Assembly: GCA_028290285.1 (NCBI GenBank)
Contig: JAQGKD010000113.1
Location: forward strand, 62,001-126,000
From: Hyphomicrobiales bacterium
GTDB taxonomy: Bacteria; Pseudomonadota; Alphaproteobacteria; Rhizobiales; Beijerinckiaceae
Length of the DNA stretch: 64,000 nt
Reading direction: 5' to 3'
The notes under the pieces: generated by a model
Database searches by the model: none
Told to the model about the DNA's origin: nothing
What the model saw: only the letters and a program-made list of their open reading frames with translations
Translations under genes and position numbers: made by a program
Shown: in pieces, positions 32,994-42,238 of the stretch
Numbering within the stretch: position 1 is the first letter of the stretch
How the letters are laid out: each line of letters begins with the position of its first letter

Positions 32994-33464
32994 CTAGTTA
33001 TGGAAGATGACGTACGCAACGCTCGAAGGATACGGATAAAGTGTCCCGCTAAAGTACACCCTGCTCAGCAGGATACGGAACTTGTCATTGAATATTTCTC
33101 CGCCGCAGCCAACTTGGCACCCCGTCCCGCTGCCTAGTGACGTTGGCTGGTACATAGGCCCGTACCAATCACTTCCGAGAAGCGGGTCATTGATCGAGAG
33201 GAGGAATTTCGGCACGGTTGCGAAAGTCTTTCCAAACGTGACTTCAAAGACCATCGGGGTTGAATAACCATAGAAGTTGCTCGCGCTCGAAGCCGCAAAG
33301 GATGCGAACGGGACAATCCCAGATTGGAAGATCCCGCCATAACCTCCTGTATTGATATCGAAAAGCAGATTGATATCAGCAGCGGAATCGACGTCGAACC
33401 CCGGCTTGGAAAGCTTCATGCGCGGGGCGCCTGAGTTCCGGTCCAACAAGAGCCGGTTTGTCAT
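32994..33464 (-). CDS. Receptor-type tail protein, paralogue C
   Basis: A 156-residue protein, third of three related genes. The shared head is NRLLLDRNS....MKLSKPGFDVDSAADINLLFD; then VPFASF and a TFATVPKFLL segment align with the VGSF and LGYVP blocks of the two upstream paralogues. The C-terminus ends VAYVIFHN, matching YYVIYRKQAF in the long paralogue. Probably a tail-tip or fibre-end receptor-binding module. Its GC content is lower than that of the virion genes upstream. Confidence 0.7.
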   Translation of the reverse strand: MTNRLLLDRNSGAPRMKLSKPGFDVDSAADINLLFDINTGGYGGIFQSGIVPFASFAASSASNFYGYSTPMVFEVTFGKTFATVPKFLLSINDPLLGSDWYGPMYQPTSLGSGTGCQVGCGGEIFNDKFRILLSRVYFSGTLYPYPSSVAYVIFHN

Positions 33465-33472
33465 CTTCGATC

Positions 33473-33985
33473 CTAAAAGAGCGGGTTACGAAAGACAGAA
33501 ATGTTGGATGGGTTAGCCTTCGTGAGGAACATGCGATCAGTGGCAACATCATAATACCATGACCCATTATTCTGATAAGAGTTAAACGTCCCGTTGGCGT
33601 TATAATAGTGCGAGTATTCACCATCATTCGGCTTGCCTGTCGCGAGGCGCGACCGGAGGGCTGCGGTATCCGCGTACACAAACCGCAGGAGGCTATCCAC
33701 TTGGCAGGTATATTGCGGAACGAAACCGAGGCTATGATTGAAGATAAAGTCCCACTGGTAGAGATCCCAATAACTTCCATCGGATGCAGTTTGCCGGAAA
33801 AGGAACGCACCGCGGGTAAAGCTGCCGACTGTGAGCCTGGCAAACGGGCGAGAGTTGTATTTGGACGGATCAAAAAGAAAGTGGTCCGTGTTTGAATCTA
33901 TCCGCGCGTCATATCCGGGCTTGCTGATCCACATGCCGGGCGTTGCGGTGTCCGGGTGTTTCCCGATGATGATACGGTCGGCCAT
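33473..33985 (-). CDS. Receptor-type tail protein, paralogue B
   Basis: A 170-residue protein, second of three. The head RIIIGKHPDTATPGMWISKP followed by GYDARIDSNTDHFLFD aligns with the C-terminal domain of the preceding glycine-rich protein, as do LTVGSF and HSLGFVPQY. The aromatic C-terminal half (SYQNNGSWYYDVATDRMF) is the most divergent part. It is separated from paralogue C by 8 bp and from paralogue A by 1 bp. Confidence 0.7.
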   Translation of the reverse strand: MADRIIIGKHPDTATPGMWISKPGYDARIDSNTDHFLFDPSKYNSRPFARLTVGSFTRGAFLFRQTASDGSYWDLYQWDFIFNHSLGFVPQYTCQVDSLLRFVYADTAALRSRLATGKPNDGEYSHYYNANGTFNSYQNNGSWYYDVATDRMFLTKANPSNISVFRNPLF

Positions 33986-33986
33986 C

Positions 33987-35414
33987 TTAGAACGCCTGTT
34001 TCCGGTAGATCACATAGTAGATCGTCCACGTCCGTGGTGCGCCCTGTGAGTTATTCCCAGACAGGTTGCGGACCCAGCTTTGCGCGCGGACCTGCGTCGA
34101 TGAGATGTTAAGGCGCAGGAAGGCCGTACTATCCCCGGAGAAGTAAGGCCCCCAATAGAGAAGCGCCTGACCGCCCGATTGCATTGTCTTTCGGTCATAG
34201 TATCCACCGGCAGGCCAGATATCGCTTCCGGCCGGTAGAGCGTCCCCATTGCCCTGCGCGTAGAACTCGACGAATGGCACGTATCCGAGCGTCGGATAAG
34301 ACACGAGTTGGTTGACCTCAGTCCCTTGCTGCGCGGTCGTGCGGTGGACGAAAGACCCGACCTGATGAATGGGCATGATCTCACCCCAGTCCGAATTGAA
34401 CAGGAGCTTTTCCTGATCAACGGGGTTCGACGCCGCATTGTAGCCGGTCTGTGAAATGCGGATGCCATAGTTTGCACCCGGTATCTTGCCGATGAGGATT
34501 CGACAGGGACCGGGGAGCGGAGGTGGCGCTTTCCCGCTGACTGTCGCGTGTCCAGATCCGGTGCCAACGCCTGCTGTCGCTGTCGGGCTATCGGCGCTCG
34601 CATGGCCTGCTGATGCGCCAGCACCTGACGCGATAGGGCGCGCTGTCGCAGTCGCCGTTGCTATCCCCGCTGCGTAACCATTGCCGGAACCGGGCGGGAG
34701 CGCAATGGCCTGGCCCATAGCTGATGCCGTGGCGGCGCCCGCGGAAACCCCTACGGCGAATTTAAGGGACTGCCCAGAGGCTACCGCAGCGCCGCTGCCG
34801 GATGATGCGCCAGTACCCGTTGTGTATGTGACCGGCGTGTAGGTGATGATGATAAGGCCGGATGAGCCGGAGCGCAGACAGCCCGCGCCGCCGCCATAGG
34901 AGCCGCCCGCTCCACCATTACCACCGCCACCGCCGCACCCGTACGCACCCCATTGCGTCCCAGACCCGCCTGGGCTGCCTTCCGCCGCGCCCGTACCGCC
35001 GAAGCCCGCATCGCCCGCACCGCCCGAGGTACTGACCCCGCTGAAGCCATTGCCGTGCGGGCCGGCTGCGCCACCGCCCCCCTTGGCCGCGTTGCCGCCG
35101 GAGTATATGAGCGAGCCGATACCAGACGCCGCCGCGCCGCCTGTGCTGGTGGCGGTTCCTTTCGCGCCGCAGAGGGAGGCGGCGAAAGTCGAGGCTCCGA
35201 ACCATGTATCGGAACCGCCTGTTCCGACCAAATAGGAGAGCGTGGAGCCTGGGGTGACAGCCAGGTTAACTTCTTGCGAGTAGGCACCGCCACCGGTGCC
35301 TGTTGCATTGCTGGAGGATGCGGCAGTTGAGCCAATCGCCTCAACCTTGTCGATCTTGGAGCAGTCCGAAGGAACCGTCCAGGAGGCGCCGCTGGTTAGT
35401 ACAATCTGCGTCAT
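33987..35414 (-). CDS. Glycine-rich tail fibre/adhesin with C-terminal receptor-type domain (paralogue A)
   Basis: A 475-residue protein. Residues 1-40 form an attachment domain (IVLTSGASWTVPSDCSKIDK), then a glycine-rich region to about 190 with GGGGGNGGAGG-type runs. Next is an Ala/Gly/Ser/Thr region (200-300) of loosely repeated short units. The C-terminal domain (from about 302, CRILIGKIPGANYGIRISQT) is the one shared with paralogues B and C. Glycine-rich stretches resemble those of T-even receptor-binding adhesins. It directly follows the J-type tail-tip gene. Confidence 0.78.
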   Translation of the reverse strand: MTQIVLTSGASWTVPSDCSKIDKVEAIGSTAASSSNATGTGGGAYSQEVNLAVTPGSTLSYLVGTGGSDTWFGASTFAASLCGAKGTATSTGGAAASGIGSLIYSGGNAAKGGGGAAGPHGNGFSGVSTSGGAGDAGFGGTGAAEGSPGGSGTQWGAYGCGGGGGNGGAGGSYGGGAGCLRSGSSGLIIITYTPVTYTTGTGASSGSGAAVASGQSLKFAVGVSAGAATASAMGQAIALPPGSGNGYAAGIATATATARPIASGAGASAGHASADSPTATAGVGTGSGHATVSGKAPPPLPGPCRILIGKIPGANYGIRISQTGYNAASNPVDQEKLLFNSDWGEIMPIHQVGSFVHRTTAQQGTEVNQLVSYPTLGYVPFVEFYAQGNGDALPAGSDIWPAGGYYDRKTMQSGGQALLYWGPYFSGDSTAFLRLNISSTQVRAQSWVRNLSGNNSQGAPRTWTIYYVIYRKQAF

Positions 35415-38400
35415 TTAGTCAGCAACGCGCAGGTAGCCGCCATCAAGGCTGATCTCGAATTTTCCATCCGAGCTTTTGACCGTGCCCGCCGTGATCGTCC
35501 CGACATTGGATGAGATGGCAGAAAGGACTGTCACGTCTATGGCCGCGGCCTTGATAGCCCCTGCCTGGATCATGCCTGCAGTGATCGAATTGGCTGCAAT
35601 CTCAGCGACTGCTGCTGGCGTCCATGCGCCACTGACGTATTTATAGAGCTGATTGTCGGCGGTGTTGTAGACGAGAATAACGCCTGTGTACCCAGTGGGA
35701 TTTGGGAGCCCGGCGACGATGCCGACTGCGGTTAGCGACGAGGCAAAACTAAGCGCGTCGATTGTACCCGGTGAAACGCCGATCCCGAGCGCATCCGTGG
35801 TCAGGATAAGCCCCGGCGTCGTCACCAGAACCTGAGTCCACGGGCCATTGTTGCCCGCGGCAGTCACCCCGCGGATTTGCAGCAGCAGGTCACGATCTCC
35901 AAAACCCGCGACCTGAAACGCAGAATCATAGCCTGCGGGATAAATCGTGGACCACGTTTCCCCATTATCCAGCGAGACTTGCGCCGTATAGGTCTGGGCC
36001 GAAGGGTCAGGTTGCCATGCCGCCGAAAGGGTTAGGGTCAAACCGGATTGCGTCAGGCTGGCAAAGAGGCCGACGATCATGCCAGGCACAGCCGGCAGGG
36101 TCAGGGTGGGCGCATCGGGCAGCGGTGGGACCGAAGAATCATCGATCTCGTAGACTTCTGGCGCATCGTTGACGAGATCAAGCGAGAACCGCCCCTCGCC
36201 GCCATTTGATAGGCGCGTGACCAGACCGAGGAATTCTCGCGGCTGACCGATGGAGAAGGCCGCGCTAGGCATCTCCGACACGTCCGAGCGGCCCAGCACG
36301 TCGGAGAGCAGCATGCCCTGCTGCGCCTCGACGGTCGCGAGATCGGTGGCGGACAGAATGGCGATGTCGGCGGTGGCGCCCTGCGTGACAAGCACAGGGC
36401 CAAACGATGCGCCATTGGCCGCCTTCAACCGCACGTAATGATTGCCGGTCCCCCAGGTCGCCGGCGCGTGGAAGGTGAGGCTCCTCGCGGTGAGGTTGTA
36501 GGCGTCGACCCGGAACGACTGGCCCCATGTGCCCGGCATCTCGGTTTGCACCGCCACCAGGTCGCCCCGGCGCAGCAGCTTGCCCTCGGCTTCGATATCG
36601 AGCGAAAGGACGACGCGCCGGTAACGGTTCACCGCGGCGAGGTACCGAGCGATGAGGGTCGCCTGTCTTCGATTCGTCACGCCCTCGATCTGCACGCGAG
36701 CGGGATGAATCAGATCCGCGAGGCTCGCGGCCGAGGCCACGTCGGCCCGGCTCCATAGCTCCTCCTCGAGGTACTCGACAATGGTCCCGTCGCTCGTCTG
36801 ATCGTCCTGCAGCGTGTAGACGATGCTCGGTGAACCACGGATGATCTCGAAATCTGTCAGAAGAATGCGCGGCAGCAAACGCGGCTCGTCGCGGATCATC
36901 GAGAAGCGATCCCAGACATAGACCGGCTGGGCGAGCATGGAGCGCAGGATCGTCGTCAGGGCGTCCAGGACGGTCGCTTCGGCGACGAAGCGATGATTGA
37001 ACGTATCGCCGCGCGCGTCGGCGTCAGCGGCCTTGGCGGCCATCGTGGGAAGGTCGATGTTGTCGCGAGACTGGTTGCCGCCGTAGTCGGGGTGGTGCCA
37101 CATGTCGACGGCGGCCCAGACGGGGTTCTGCGTCGCCTGCAGATCCCACGCGGTGCCGGTCCAGACCGGGATCTTCCGGGTGGCGATGACGTAGATCTGC
37201 TGCGAGTTGTATTGCGAGAGCTGCTTGTCAGCAACGATCTCGATGGCGAGCTGCGTCACCTTCGGACGTGAGTTGCCTCCCTGCAGGTAGAGACGCGCGC
37301 CGCCCCAAACCACCGAGTTCGTGCCGTTCGAGGTGATAACGGCATCGGTCCGGCCGACCCGGATCTGTACGCGCCCGGCGTTCGGCAGAGAGAACTTCTC
37401 GGTCTTGCGAACGGCGACCTTCGTTTCCATGGTGTAGGTCTGAGAAAAGGCCGTGATCCAGAGCGCGCCGGTGCCGCCGATCGGCACGCCGGTGTCGGAG
37501 ATCATGCGGTACTGCGCGATGACGGTCGTGGAGGCCGGGCGCGTGTTTGTCCCCTCCATCGTGAAGCTGCCACCGGGCCAGAGCAGATCGATCGCGACCT
37601 CTTGGCCGACCGACGCCGGCGGATTGACGATGAACGGGCCGACGTACTGCGTTCCTCCGCTGGGCGTTGGCAGCTCCTGCCCCGTCACGTCGGGGGAGAC
37701 GGCGACGTTCGTCGGGAACAACGTGACCGGCTCGCCCGGGCCCGCGACCTGGTACTTGAACGTCGGAAAGTCCGGGAGCGTGCCGTCGGCCGCCGTCCAG
37801 ACGGGCGTCCCGCTAATCCCTATTTCCTCGATCGAGAACTCGCCAGCGCCGAGGCAATAGAGACCGTGGAAGGTCTGATCCTGCCCGGAGTAGTCAGCCC
37901 AAGGCGGCGAGGCGAAGTCGGGATTGAACTTCAGCCGTCCATAATGAACCGGGATTGGCTGCTGCGGGCGGGCCTTGTTGCCACTCAGCGAAATGGAAAG
38001 CGGATCGTCGCCATCCTTGCTCTTGGCGCCCGACTTCGGCGCCAGGAAGTGACTGATGAGGAACGAGCCGCCCGCGATGATGAGGGCGGATGTAACGGCC
38101 AAAGCAGTCGCGCCGAACCCGGCAGAGGCAAGGAAGCCGCCTGGCCCCGCCACGAGAGTGGCAAGCGTGATGACTGCAATGGTCGCGAGAAGCGCGCCGA
38201 CTGACCTTGAGCCCCCACCGCCGCCATCCAGTGGCTGCGACAGAAAGACGATCTGATCGCTAGGCTTGATGCGCAGCGACCAATCCTTACGGAGGACCGG
38301 GCGCATGTCGCCGGCCACGATCCGTGCACACACGATCGGCAGGCCACGCGCTTGCCAACCGGAGCGCTTCACGAAATTCGAGATGGTTTCGCCCCGCCGA

Positions 38401-38492
38401 GCCCGCATGCGCTCCGCCGGCTCAAGGCGCGGGAGGACCGTCAAGGTGATCTCGGCGGGGCTTCTCCGCTTGGCGTTCGTGGCACGTGTCAT
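35415..38492 (-). CDS. Phage tail tip/host specificity protein J (TipJ)
   Basis: A 1025-residue central tail-tip protein of the lambda gpJ family. The N-terminal ubiquitin-like part (about 1-90) is followed by a glycine/alanine hydrophobic region (95-150). The TipJ core contains IPVHYGRLKFNP, the LGAGEFSIEEIGISGTPV region, and AVDMWHHPDYGG with NIDLPTMAAKAADAD further on. Fibronectin-like and C-terminal domains follow. It forms the tip that contacts the receptor and gates DNA exit. The gene overlaps the NlpC/P60 gene by 4 bp. Confidence 0.9.
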   Translation of the reverse strand: MTRATNAKRRSPAEITLTVLPRLEPAERMRARRGETISNFVKRSGWQARGLPIVCARIVAGDMRPVLRKDWSLRIKPSDQIVFLSQPLDGGGGGSRSVGALLATIAVITLATLVAGPGGFLASAGFGATALAVTSALIIAGGSFLISHFLAPKSGAKSKDGDDPLSISLSGNKARPQQPIPVHYGRLKFNPDFASPPWADYSGQDQTFHGLYCLGAGEFSIEEIGISGTPVWTAADGTLPDFPTFKYQVAGPGEPVTLFPTNVAVSPDVTGQELPTPSGGTQYVGPFIVNPPASVGQEVAIDLLWPGGSFTMEGTNTRPASTTVIAQYRMISDTGVPIGGTGALWITAFSQTYTMETKVAVRKTEKFSLPNAGRVQIRVGRTDAVITSNGTNSVVWGGARLYLQGGNSRPKVTQLAIEIVADKQLSQYNSQQIYVIATRKIPVWTGTAWDLQATQNPVWAAVDMWHHPDYGGNQSRDNIDLPTMAAKAADADARGDTFNHRFVAEATVLDALTTILRSMLAQPVYVWDRFSMIRDEPRLLPRILLTDFEIIRGSPSIVYTLQDDQTSDGTIVEYLEEELWSRADVASAASLADLIHPARVQIEGVTNRRQATLIARYLAAVNRYRRVVLSLDIEAEGKLLRRGDLVAVQTEMPGTWGQSFRVDAYNLTARSLTFHAPATWGTGNHYVRLKAANGASFGPVLVTQGATADIAILSATDLATVEAQQGMLLSDVLGRSDVSEMPSAAFSIGQPREFLGLVTRLSNGGEGRFSLDLVNDAPEVYEIDDSSVPPLPDAPTLTLPAVPGMIVGLFASLTQSGLTLTLSAAWQPDPSAQTYTAQVSLDNGETWSTIYPAGYDSAFQVAGFGDRDLLLQIRGVTAAGNNGPWTQVLVTTPGLILTTDALGIGVSPGTIDALSFASSLTAVGIVAGLPNPTGYTGVILVYNTADNQLYKYVSGAWTPAAVAEIAANSITAGMIQAGAIKAAAIDVTVLSAISSNVGTITAGTVKSSDGKFEISLDGGYLRVAD

Positions 38493-38845
38493 GTCGAGAG
38501 ATACATCCTGATCCGGCCGAGGCCGCGAAAGCGGAGCGAATGAAGATCATCGAAGACGACGCCGGTCGCGGACATGGCGTGCAGCACGCCGCCAGCGATC
38601 CAGACGCCTATGTGTTTGTCACCGACGCCCATCAAAACCACAGCGCCGTCGCACGGCATGACGGCCTTCCGCCAGGCACCGCGCGCGACGGGCGCGCTGC
38701 GGCTCTCGGGAAGCGAGACGTTGAACAAAGAGCGGAGTACGTGGCGGCCGAGGCCGTAGCAGTCGAACGCGTCCGGACCTTCCGCACCAGCGAGATAGGG
38801 CTTGCCGATGAGGCTGCGAAGGAAGGCGCGCCGATCAACCGGCAA
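38489..38845 (-). CDS. NlpC/P60 tail-tip peptidase
   Basis: A 118-residue cysteine peptidase of the NlpC/P60 family, a counterpart of lambda gpK. The catalytic Cys is in GPDAFDCYGLGRHVL and the His in GVGDKHIGVWIAGG. No ATG or GTG is available: the only start that avoids translating deep inside the upstream gene is TTG 38845, which overlaps the upstream stop by 11 bp. It probably trims peptidoglycan or processes tail-tip proteins. Confidence 0.8.
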   Translation of the reverse strand: MPVDRRAFLRSLIGKPYLAGAEGPDAFDCYGLGRHVLRSLFNVSLPESRSAPVARGAWRKAVMPCDGAVVLMGVGDKHIGVWIAGGVLHAMSATGVVFDDLHSLRFRGLGRIRMYLST

Positions 38846-39386
38846 TGTCGAGGCCCGGATAGTTCTGCAGGTCGTAGACCAGCCGCATCGCGCGCAGGTT
38901 CGCCAGATCGGCCGGAGACGCCGACCCCTCGACGTAGGACTCGGTGACGGTGACCGAACGCAGCGGGAAGCTGATCGGGGTGATGCCCGCGATCTTGGTG
39001 CCGGCAACGGTGTCGAACAGGTACACCCGGAAGATGATCGTCAGCGGCGCCTGGATCTGCACCGCCGATTCCAGATAAGGCACGATCTCGCGCCCGATAT
39101 TGTCGATGCGGATGATCAGTTCGGGCACCTGGCCTTCCTGAATTTCCGGCCACGGGATTTCAAAGGAGATTGCCGTAAAGGTGACAGCATCGCCGGGATT
39201 TAGCGGCGCGTTACCCTCCAGCGTCAGGACGTGATCCTGCGTATCGCGAACGGCGCGGATCGAGATCGGATTACCGAGTTCGTCGATGATCGCGGGATGC
39301 AGCAGTTCAAGCGTGTAGAGTTCGACGATGTTTGCCGGTACGGAAGCCTGTGCTTCGGCCCACGCCTCAGTCCATTCGTTCGCCAT
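38835..39386 (-). CDS. DUF1833 phage minor tail protein
   Basis: A 183-residue protein of the DUF1833 family, usually found between the tape measure and tail-tip genes of siphophages. Visible family features: EWTEAWAEAQASVPAN, a beta-rich middle (AVTFTAISFEIPWPEIQEG), and ESYVEGSASPADLAN. Probably a distal tail or baseplate-hub component. Its start abuts the preceding gene. Confidence 0.82.
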   Translation of the reverse strand: MANEWTEAWAEAQASVPANIVELYTLELLHPAIIDELGNPISIRAVRDTQDHVLTLEGNAPLNPGDAVTFTAISFEIPWPEIQEGQVPELIIRIDNIGREIVPYLESAVQIQAPLTIIFRVYLFDTVAGTKIAGITPISFPLRSVTVTESYVEGSASPADLANLRAMRLVYDLQNYPGLDIAG

Positions 39387-39754
39387 TACAAGGCCTCGAC
39401 AAGCAGGGAAACGCCGACCTTGTTCAGCCCGCCGCCGAGGACCTCGTAGGATGGCGGATCGGTGAACTGCACGGTACGCGTTACCGATGCCCCGGCAAAC
39501 AGAACCGGCATCGTGAAGCGAGCGGCACCATCGCCCAGCGTCGTCTCGTGAAACGCCTTGAAGGTCGCGACCTGAGCGTTACTCATGCGCAAGGCGAAGG
39601 ACATGTGCGCGATCCGGAGCGAATACTTCCGGCGCGCGCGCGTCGTGCCCGAGTTCATCTCCGAGCGGACCGGAGCATCGGCCGTCTGCGGAACCTGCAC
39701 GGAGCCGAGCATCGGACATGACGGCAAGCCGGTAGGCCAAACGGGGATGGTCAT
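39386..39754 (-). CDS. Phage minor tail protein
   Basis: A 122-residue protein starting MTIPVWPTGLPSCPML. This layout, with a short IPVWP start, a central RRKYSLRIAHMSFALRMSNAQV stretch and a FTDPPSYEVLGGG end, is typical of small minor tail proteins encoded between the tape measure and DUF1833 genes. It shares its last base with the DUF1833 start (TAATG-type junction). Confidence 0.75.
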   Translation of the reverse strand: MTIPVWPTGLPSCPMLGSVQVPQTADAPVRSEMNSGTTRARRKYSLRIAHMSFALRMSNAQVATFKAFHETTLGDGAARFTMPVLFAGASVTRTVQFTDPPSYEVLGGGLNKVGVSLLVEAL

Positions 39755-39816
39755 TGATGGCGCCCCAAGCTACGCTGGTGAGGTGCGCCCATCCCCTCCA
39801 AACCGGACAACTTGCA

Positions 39817-40281
39817 ATGCCGTTCAGCTCTATTGATGCAAACGAACTTATGCCCGGTCAGACCTTCCTGTGCGGAGGACCTCAAAAGTCGCAGCTCTGC
39901 ATCCTGGCCATCTTCCCCGATGGGGGCGCTATCAAAGCCATTTCTATGGAGGGTAAGGTCATTCGGGATATCGTAGGCCGCGTTTTGCTGGTTCATAAGC
40001 CTATGTTCCTGCCGGATATGATGTCGTTTGGGTCCAGCCCGAATGCGCCCTTGCCCGGAAGCTTGATGCTTATTGATGAAAGCATGTTCATTATTGTCAC
40101 CGTGCCTGATCCACATGCGATCACCGGCATAGGAACCGGTTTGCTTGATATTGCTACAGGTGAGATTAAGCATGCGCGAAACATTGACTATTACGGCACA
40201 TTCTCGTCCTGGAGTGTCGTGTCTGTGGACGGCTATGAGCACGGGGACGAACTCTACAGATACACCTCGAAAGCAGCCTGA
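39817..40281 (+). CDS. Plus-strand cargo gene within the tail module
   Basis: A 154-residue protein encoded against the surrounding late genes, started at ATG 39817 (MPFSSIDANELMPGQTFLCG). It has no signal peptide and no recognised family. The overall alternation of hydrophobic and charged residues looks like a folded cytoplasmic protein. The antisense frame is less protein-like. It lies between the tape measure and a minor tail gene, the typical place for a moron expressed in the lysogen. Confidence 0.62.
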   Translation: MPFSSIDANELMPGQTFLCGGPQKSQLCILAIFPDGGAIKAISMEGKVIRDIVGRVLLVHKPMFLPDMMSFGSSPNAPLPGSLMLIDESMFIIVTVPDPHAITGIGTGLLDIATGEIKHARNIDYYGTFSSWSVVSVDGYEHGDELYRYTSKAA

Positions 40282-40292
40282 TATGCCGGTCG

Positions 40293-42224
40293 TTAGCCCT
40301 TTCCGCCCATCCGATTGATGCGATAACGGCCCTGAAGCATTTGTGCCATCGGGCCGTTCTTCGAGATATCCGTTCCGAACTCCTCACGGATCAACATGCG
40401 GATCATCAGACGCCCGTCCGGACCTTTGCCGACATCTCGTGTCTCGACCTGTGCGCTGCTCTGGTTGATGATCTGGATATTCGGGGCCCCCCCTCCACCG
40501 CCCCCGGCGATGACAGAGTTCGGCATGACAGTTCCATTCTGGCCGAACCGCACCATCTCAGGGCCATTCTCGCCCACAAGGTATGTCTTGCCGGATTGCA
40601 CGGGCCCGCCCGAGGCGCGCGCACCGGCTGAATTGAAGAAGCTTCCGATGATGCCGCCGAGGCTACTTGTGCCTCCTGCAGTCGAAGCCGATCCTAACAG
40701 CCCCGCTAACGGGCCTTGGCCGAGGATAGCTGCCTGCAAGGCCGCCTTGAGAAGCGCCGACGTGATCGAGTCCAGCACCTGAGTGACAGATCCGCCCTTG
40801 GTTAGGATCGAATCGAAGGCGTCTACCAATTGATTGCCGACGAAGCCGCCGAGTTCGTTCACCTGCTGCTGCTTCTGCTGGAAATCTGCGAGCACCTGGT
40901 TTAGCTGCGCCTTCTTGGCAGCAAGCTCAGTCGTCTTTTGAATGTCCTCTGCGCTCAGTTGAACACCGGCTTGCCGAGCAGCGGCTTCCGCCTTCGCGAG
41001 TTCTACCGAGAGCGTCTTCTCAGCACGCGTCTTTCCAAGGCTCGCCGCCTCTGCGTCGAGGATCTCGACGGATTTCTGGAGCTGCAGCAGATAGCGATCT
41101 ACGGCGTCGGTGTCGTCACTTGAGCTGCCGGAAGCGCCCTTCCCTGCCTTAGCCAAAGCCGAAACGTCTGTTTTCTTCGGACGGATCAGGTTCCCGAACG
41201 CTGGGTCCGAGGATGAGCCAGTCACGCCAGCCTGAGAAGCCATGGCAAGCGCCAGAGCCTTTTTGGCTACTTCCTTGGCCGGGGCAAGTTGCGCGTCAAT
41301 CTTGGCATCGATGTCATTGAGGCCGGTCTGGGCAAGAGACCCTTTCAGGCTGTCCGCGCCGTATTTATCGACCGTAGACTGATACTGCAGCTTCTGCTGT
41401 TGAAGTGCGGTCGGATCGTTCGCCAAGTTTGCGACGGCGAGGAACTTGCGAAATTCAGATGTGGCATTGATCGCTGCCGTTTTTGCCCATGTTTCAAAGT
41501 TCGAGAAAGACTGGCTCCAGTAGGTATCAAAATCCTTCGCCCTTTGGATAATTTCCTTATCGATTACATTCCCGGTCGCGACCGCAGCCGCTTGCCCGAG
41601 TTGGAACGCCTCCGGGCCTCGTTCGAGAACAGCAATCCACTCTTGGCTGAGGCCAAGAAGCTTTGCTATGTCGATCTTCTCCTGCTGATTAGCAGCGCCT
41701 TGAAACAGGCTGGCAGATTCAGTCAGGAGGGAGTTTAGGTCTCTCTGCTTGCCAGAAGCATCATTGATCTTGATGCCGTTGTCCGCGAGGAGCTTCCCGA
41801 GCTTGGACCCCTCCTCGTTCGCCCCGGCCAATGCAGAGGCGAACCCCTGCATGGACTTCTCCGTGTCGGCGGCAGAAATCCCATTCTGAGCTCCAACGTA
41901 CTGTATCTTTTGCAGAGCGTCCGTGCTCGTGCCTATCCGGTGCGCAGTGTCGCCCAGCCTCGCCAGCTCTTGGTTCGCCTCAATAATCTTCGTGGGCAGC
42001 TCAGACAGCTTCGATACCATGGCGCTGACAACGGCCATCGCAGCCCCGCCAGCAAAACCTGCAATCAGGCTCGGCCCAATGCTAAGTTTTGGGTTAGCTT
42101 TTGCGAACTTGTCTTCGATGTCAGCGACGGACTTCTCGGCCAAAAGCCCGGCCTGTGCGAGATCCGCTGCAAGCCGCTTAAAGTCGGCCGTCAGCAGGAC
42201 GTTGAGCGCGGTAGAGTCAGCCAT
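40293..42224 (-). CDS. Phage tail tape measure protein
   Basis: A 643-residue largely helical protein. A hydrophobic segment (SLIAGFAGGAAMAVVSAMVS, about 52-71), long charged helices, and a C-terminal glycine-rich block with SGGPVQSGKTYLVGENGPEM are features of tape measure proteins of non-contractile-tailed phages. Its length sets tail length, here a medium-short siphovirus tail. It probably also forms the DNA channel at ejection. Confidence 0.9.
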   Translation of the reverse strand: MADSTALNVLLTADFKRLAADLAQAGLLAEKSVADIEDKFAKANPKLSIGPSLIAGFAGGAAMAVVSAMVSKLSELPTKIIEANQELARLGDTAHRIGTSTDALQKIQYVGAQNGISAADTEKSMQGFASALAGANEEGSKLGKLLADNGIKINDASGKQRDLNSLLTESASLFQGAANQQEKIDIAKLLGLSQEWIAVLERGPEAFQLGQAAAVATGNVIDKEIIQRAKDFDTYWSQSFSNFETWAKTAAINATSEFRKFLAVANLANDPTALQQQKLQYQSTVDKYGADSLKGSLAQTGLNDIDAKIDAQLAPAKEVAKKALALAMASQAGVTGSSSDPAFGNLIRPKKTDVSALAKAGKGASGSSSDDTDAVDRYLLQLQKSVEILDAEAASLGKTRAEKTLSVELAKAEAAARQAGVQLSAEDIQKTTELAAKKAQLNQVLADFQQKQQQVNELGGFVGNQLVDAFDSILTKGGSVTQVLDSITSALLKAALQAAILGQGPLAGLLGSASTAGGTSSLGGIIGSFFNSAGARASGGPVQSGKTYLVGENGPEMVRFGQNGTVMPNSVIAGGGGGGAPNIQIINQSSAQVETRDVGKGPDGRLMIRMLIREEFGTDISKNGPMAQMLQGRYRINRMGGKG

Positions 42225-42238
42225 TATCGAGGGACCTC

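Noticed and set aside
39751-40242. Minus-strand frame of 163 codons in the late-gene direction
   Set aside because: Its composition is rich in His, Arg and Gln and less protein-like than the plus-strand frame with ATG 39817.
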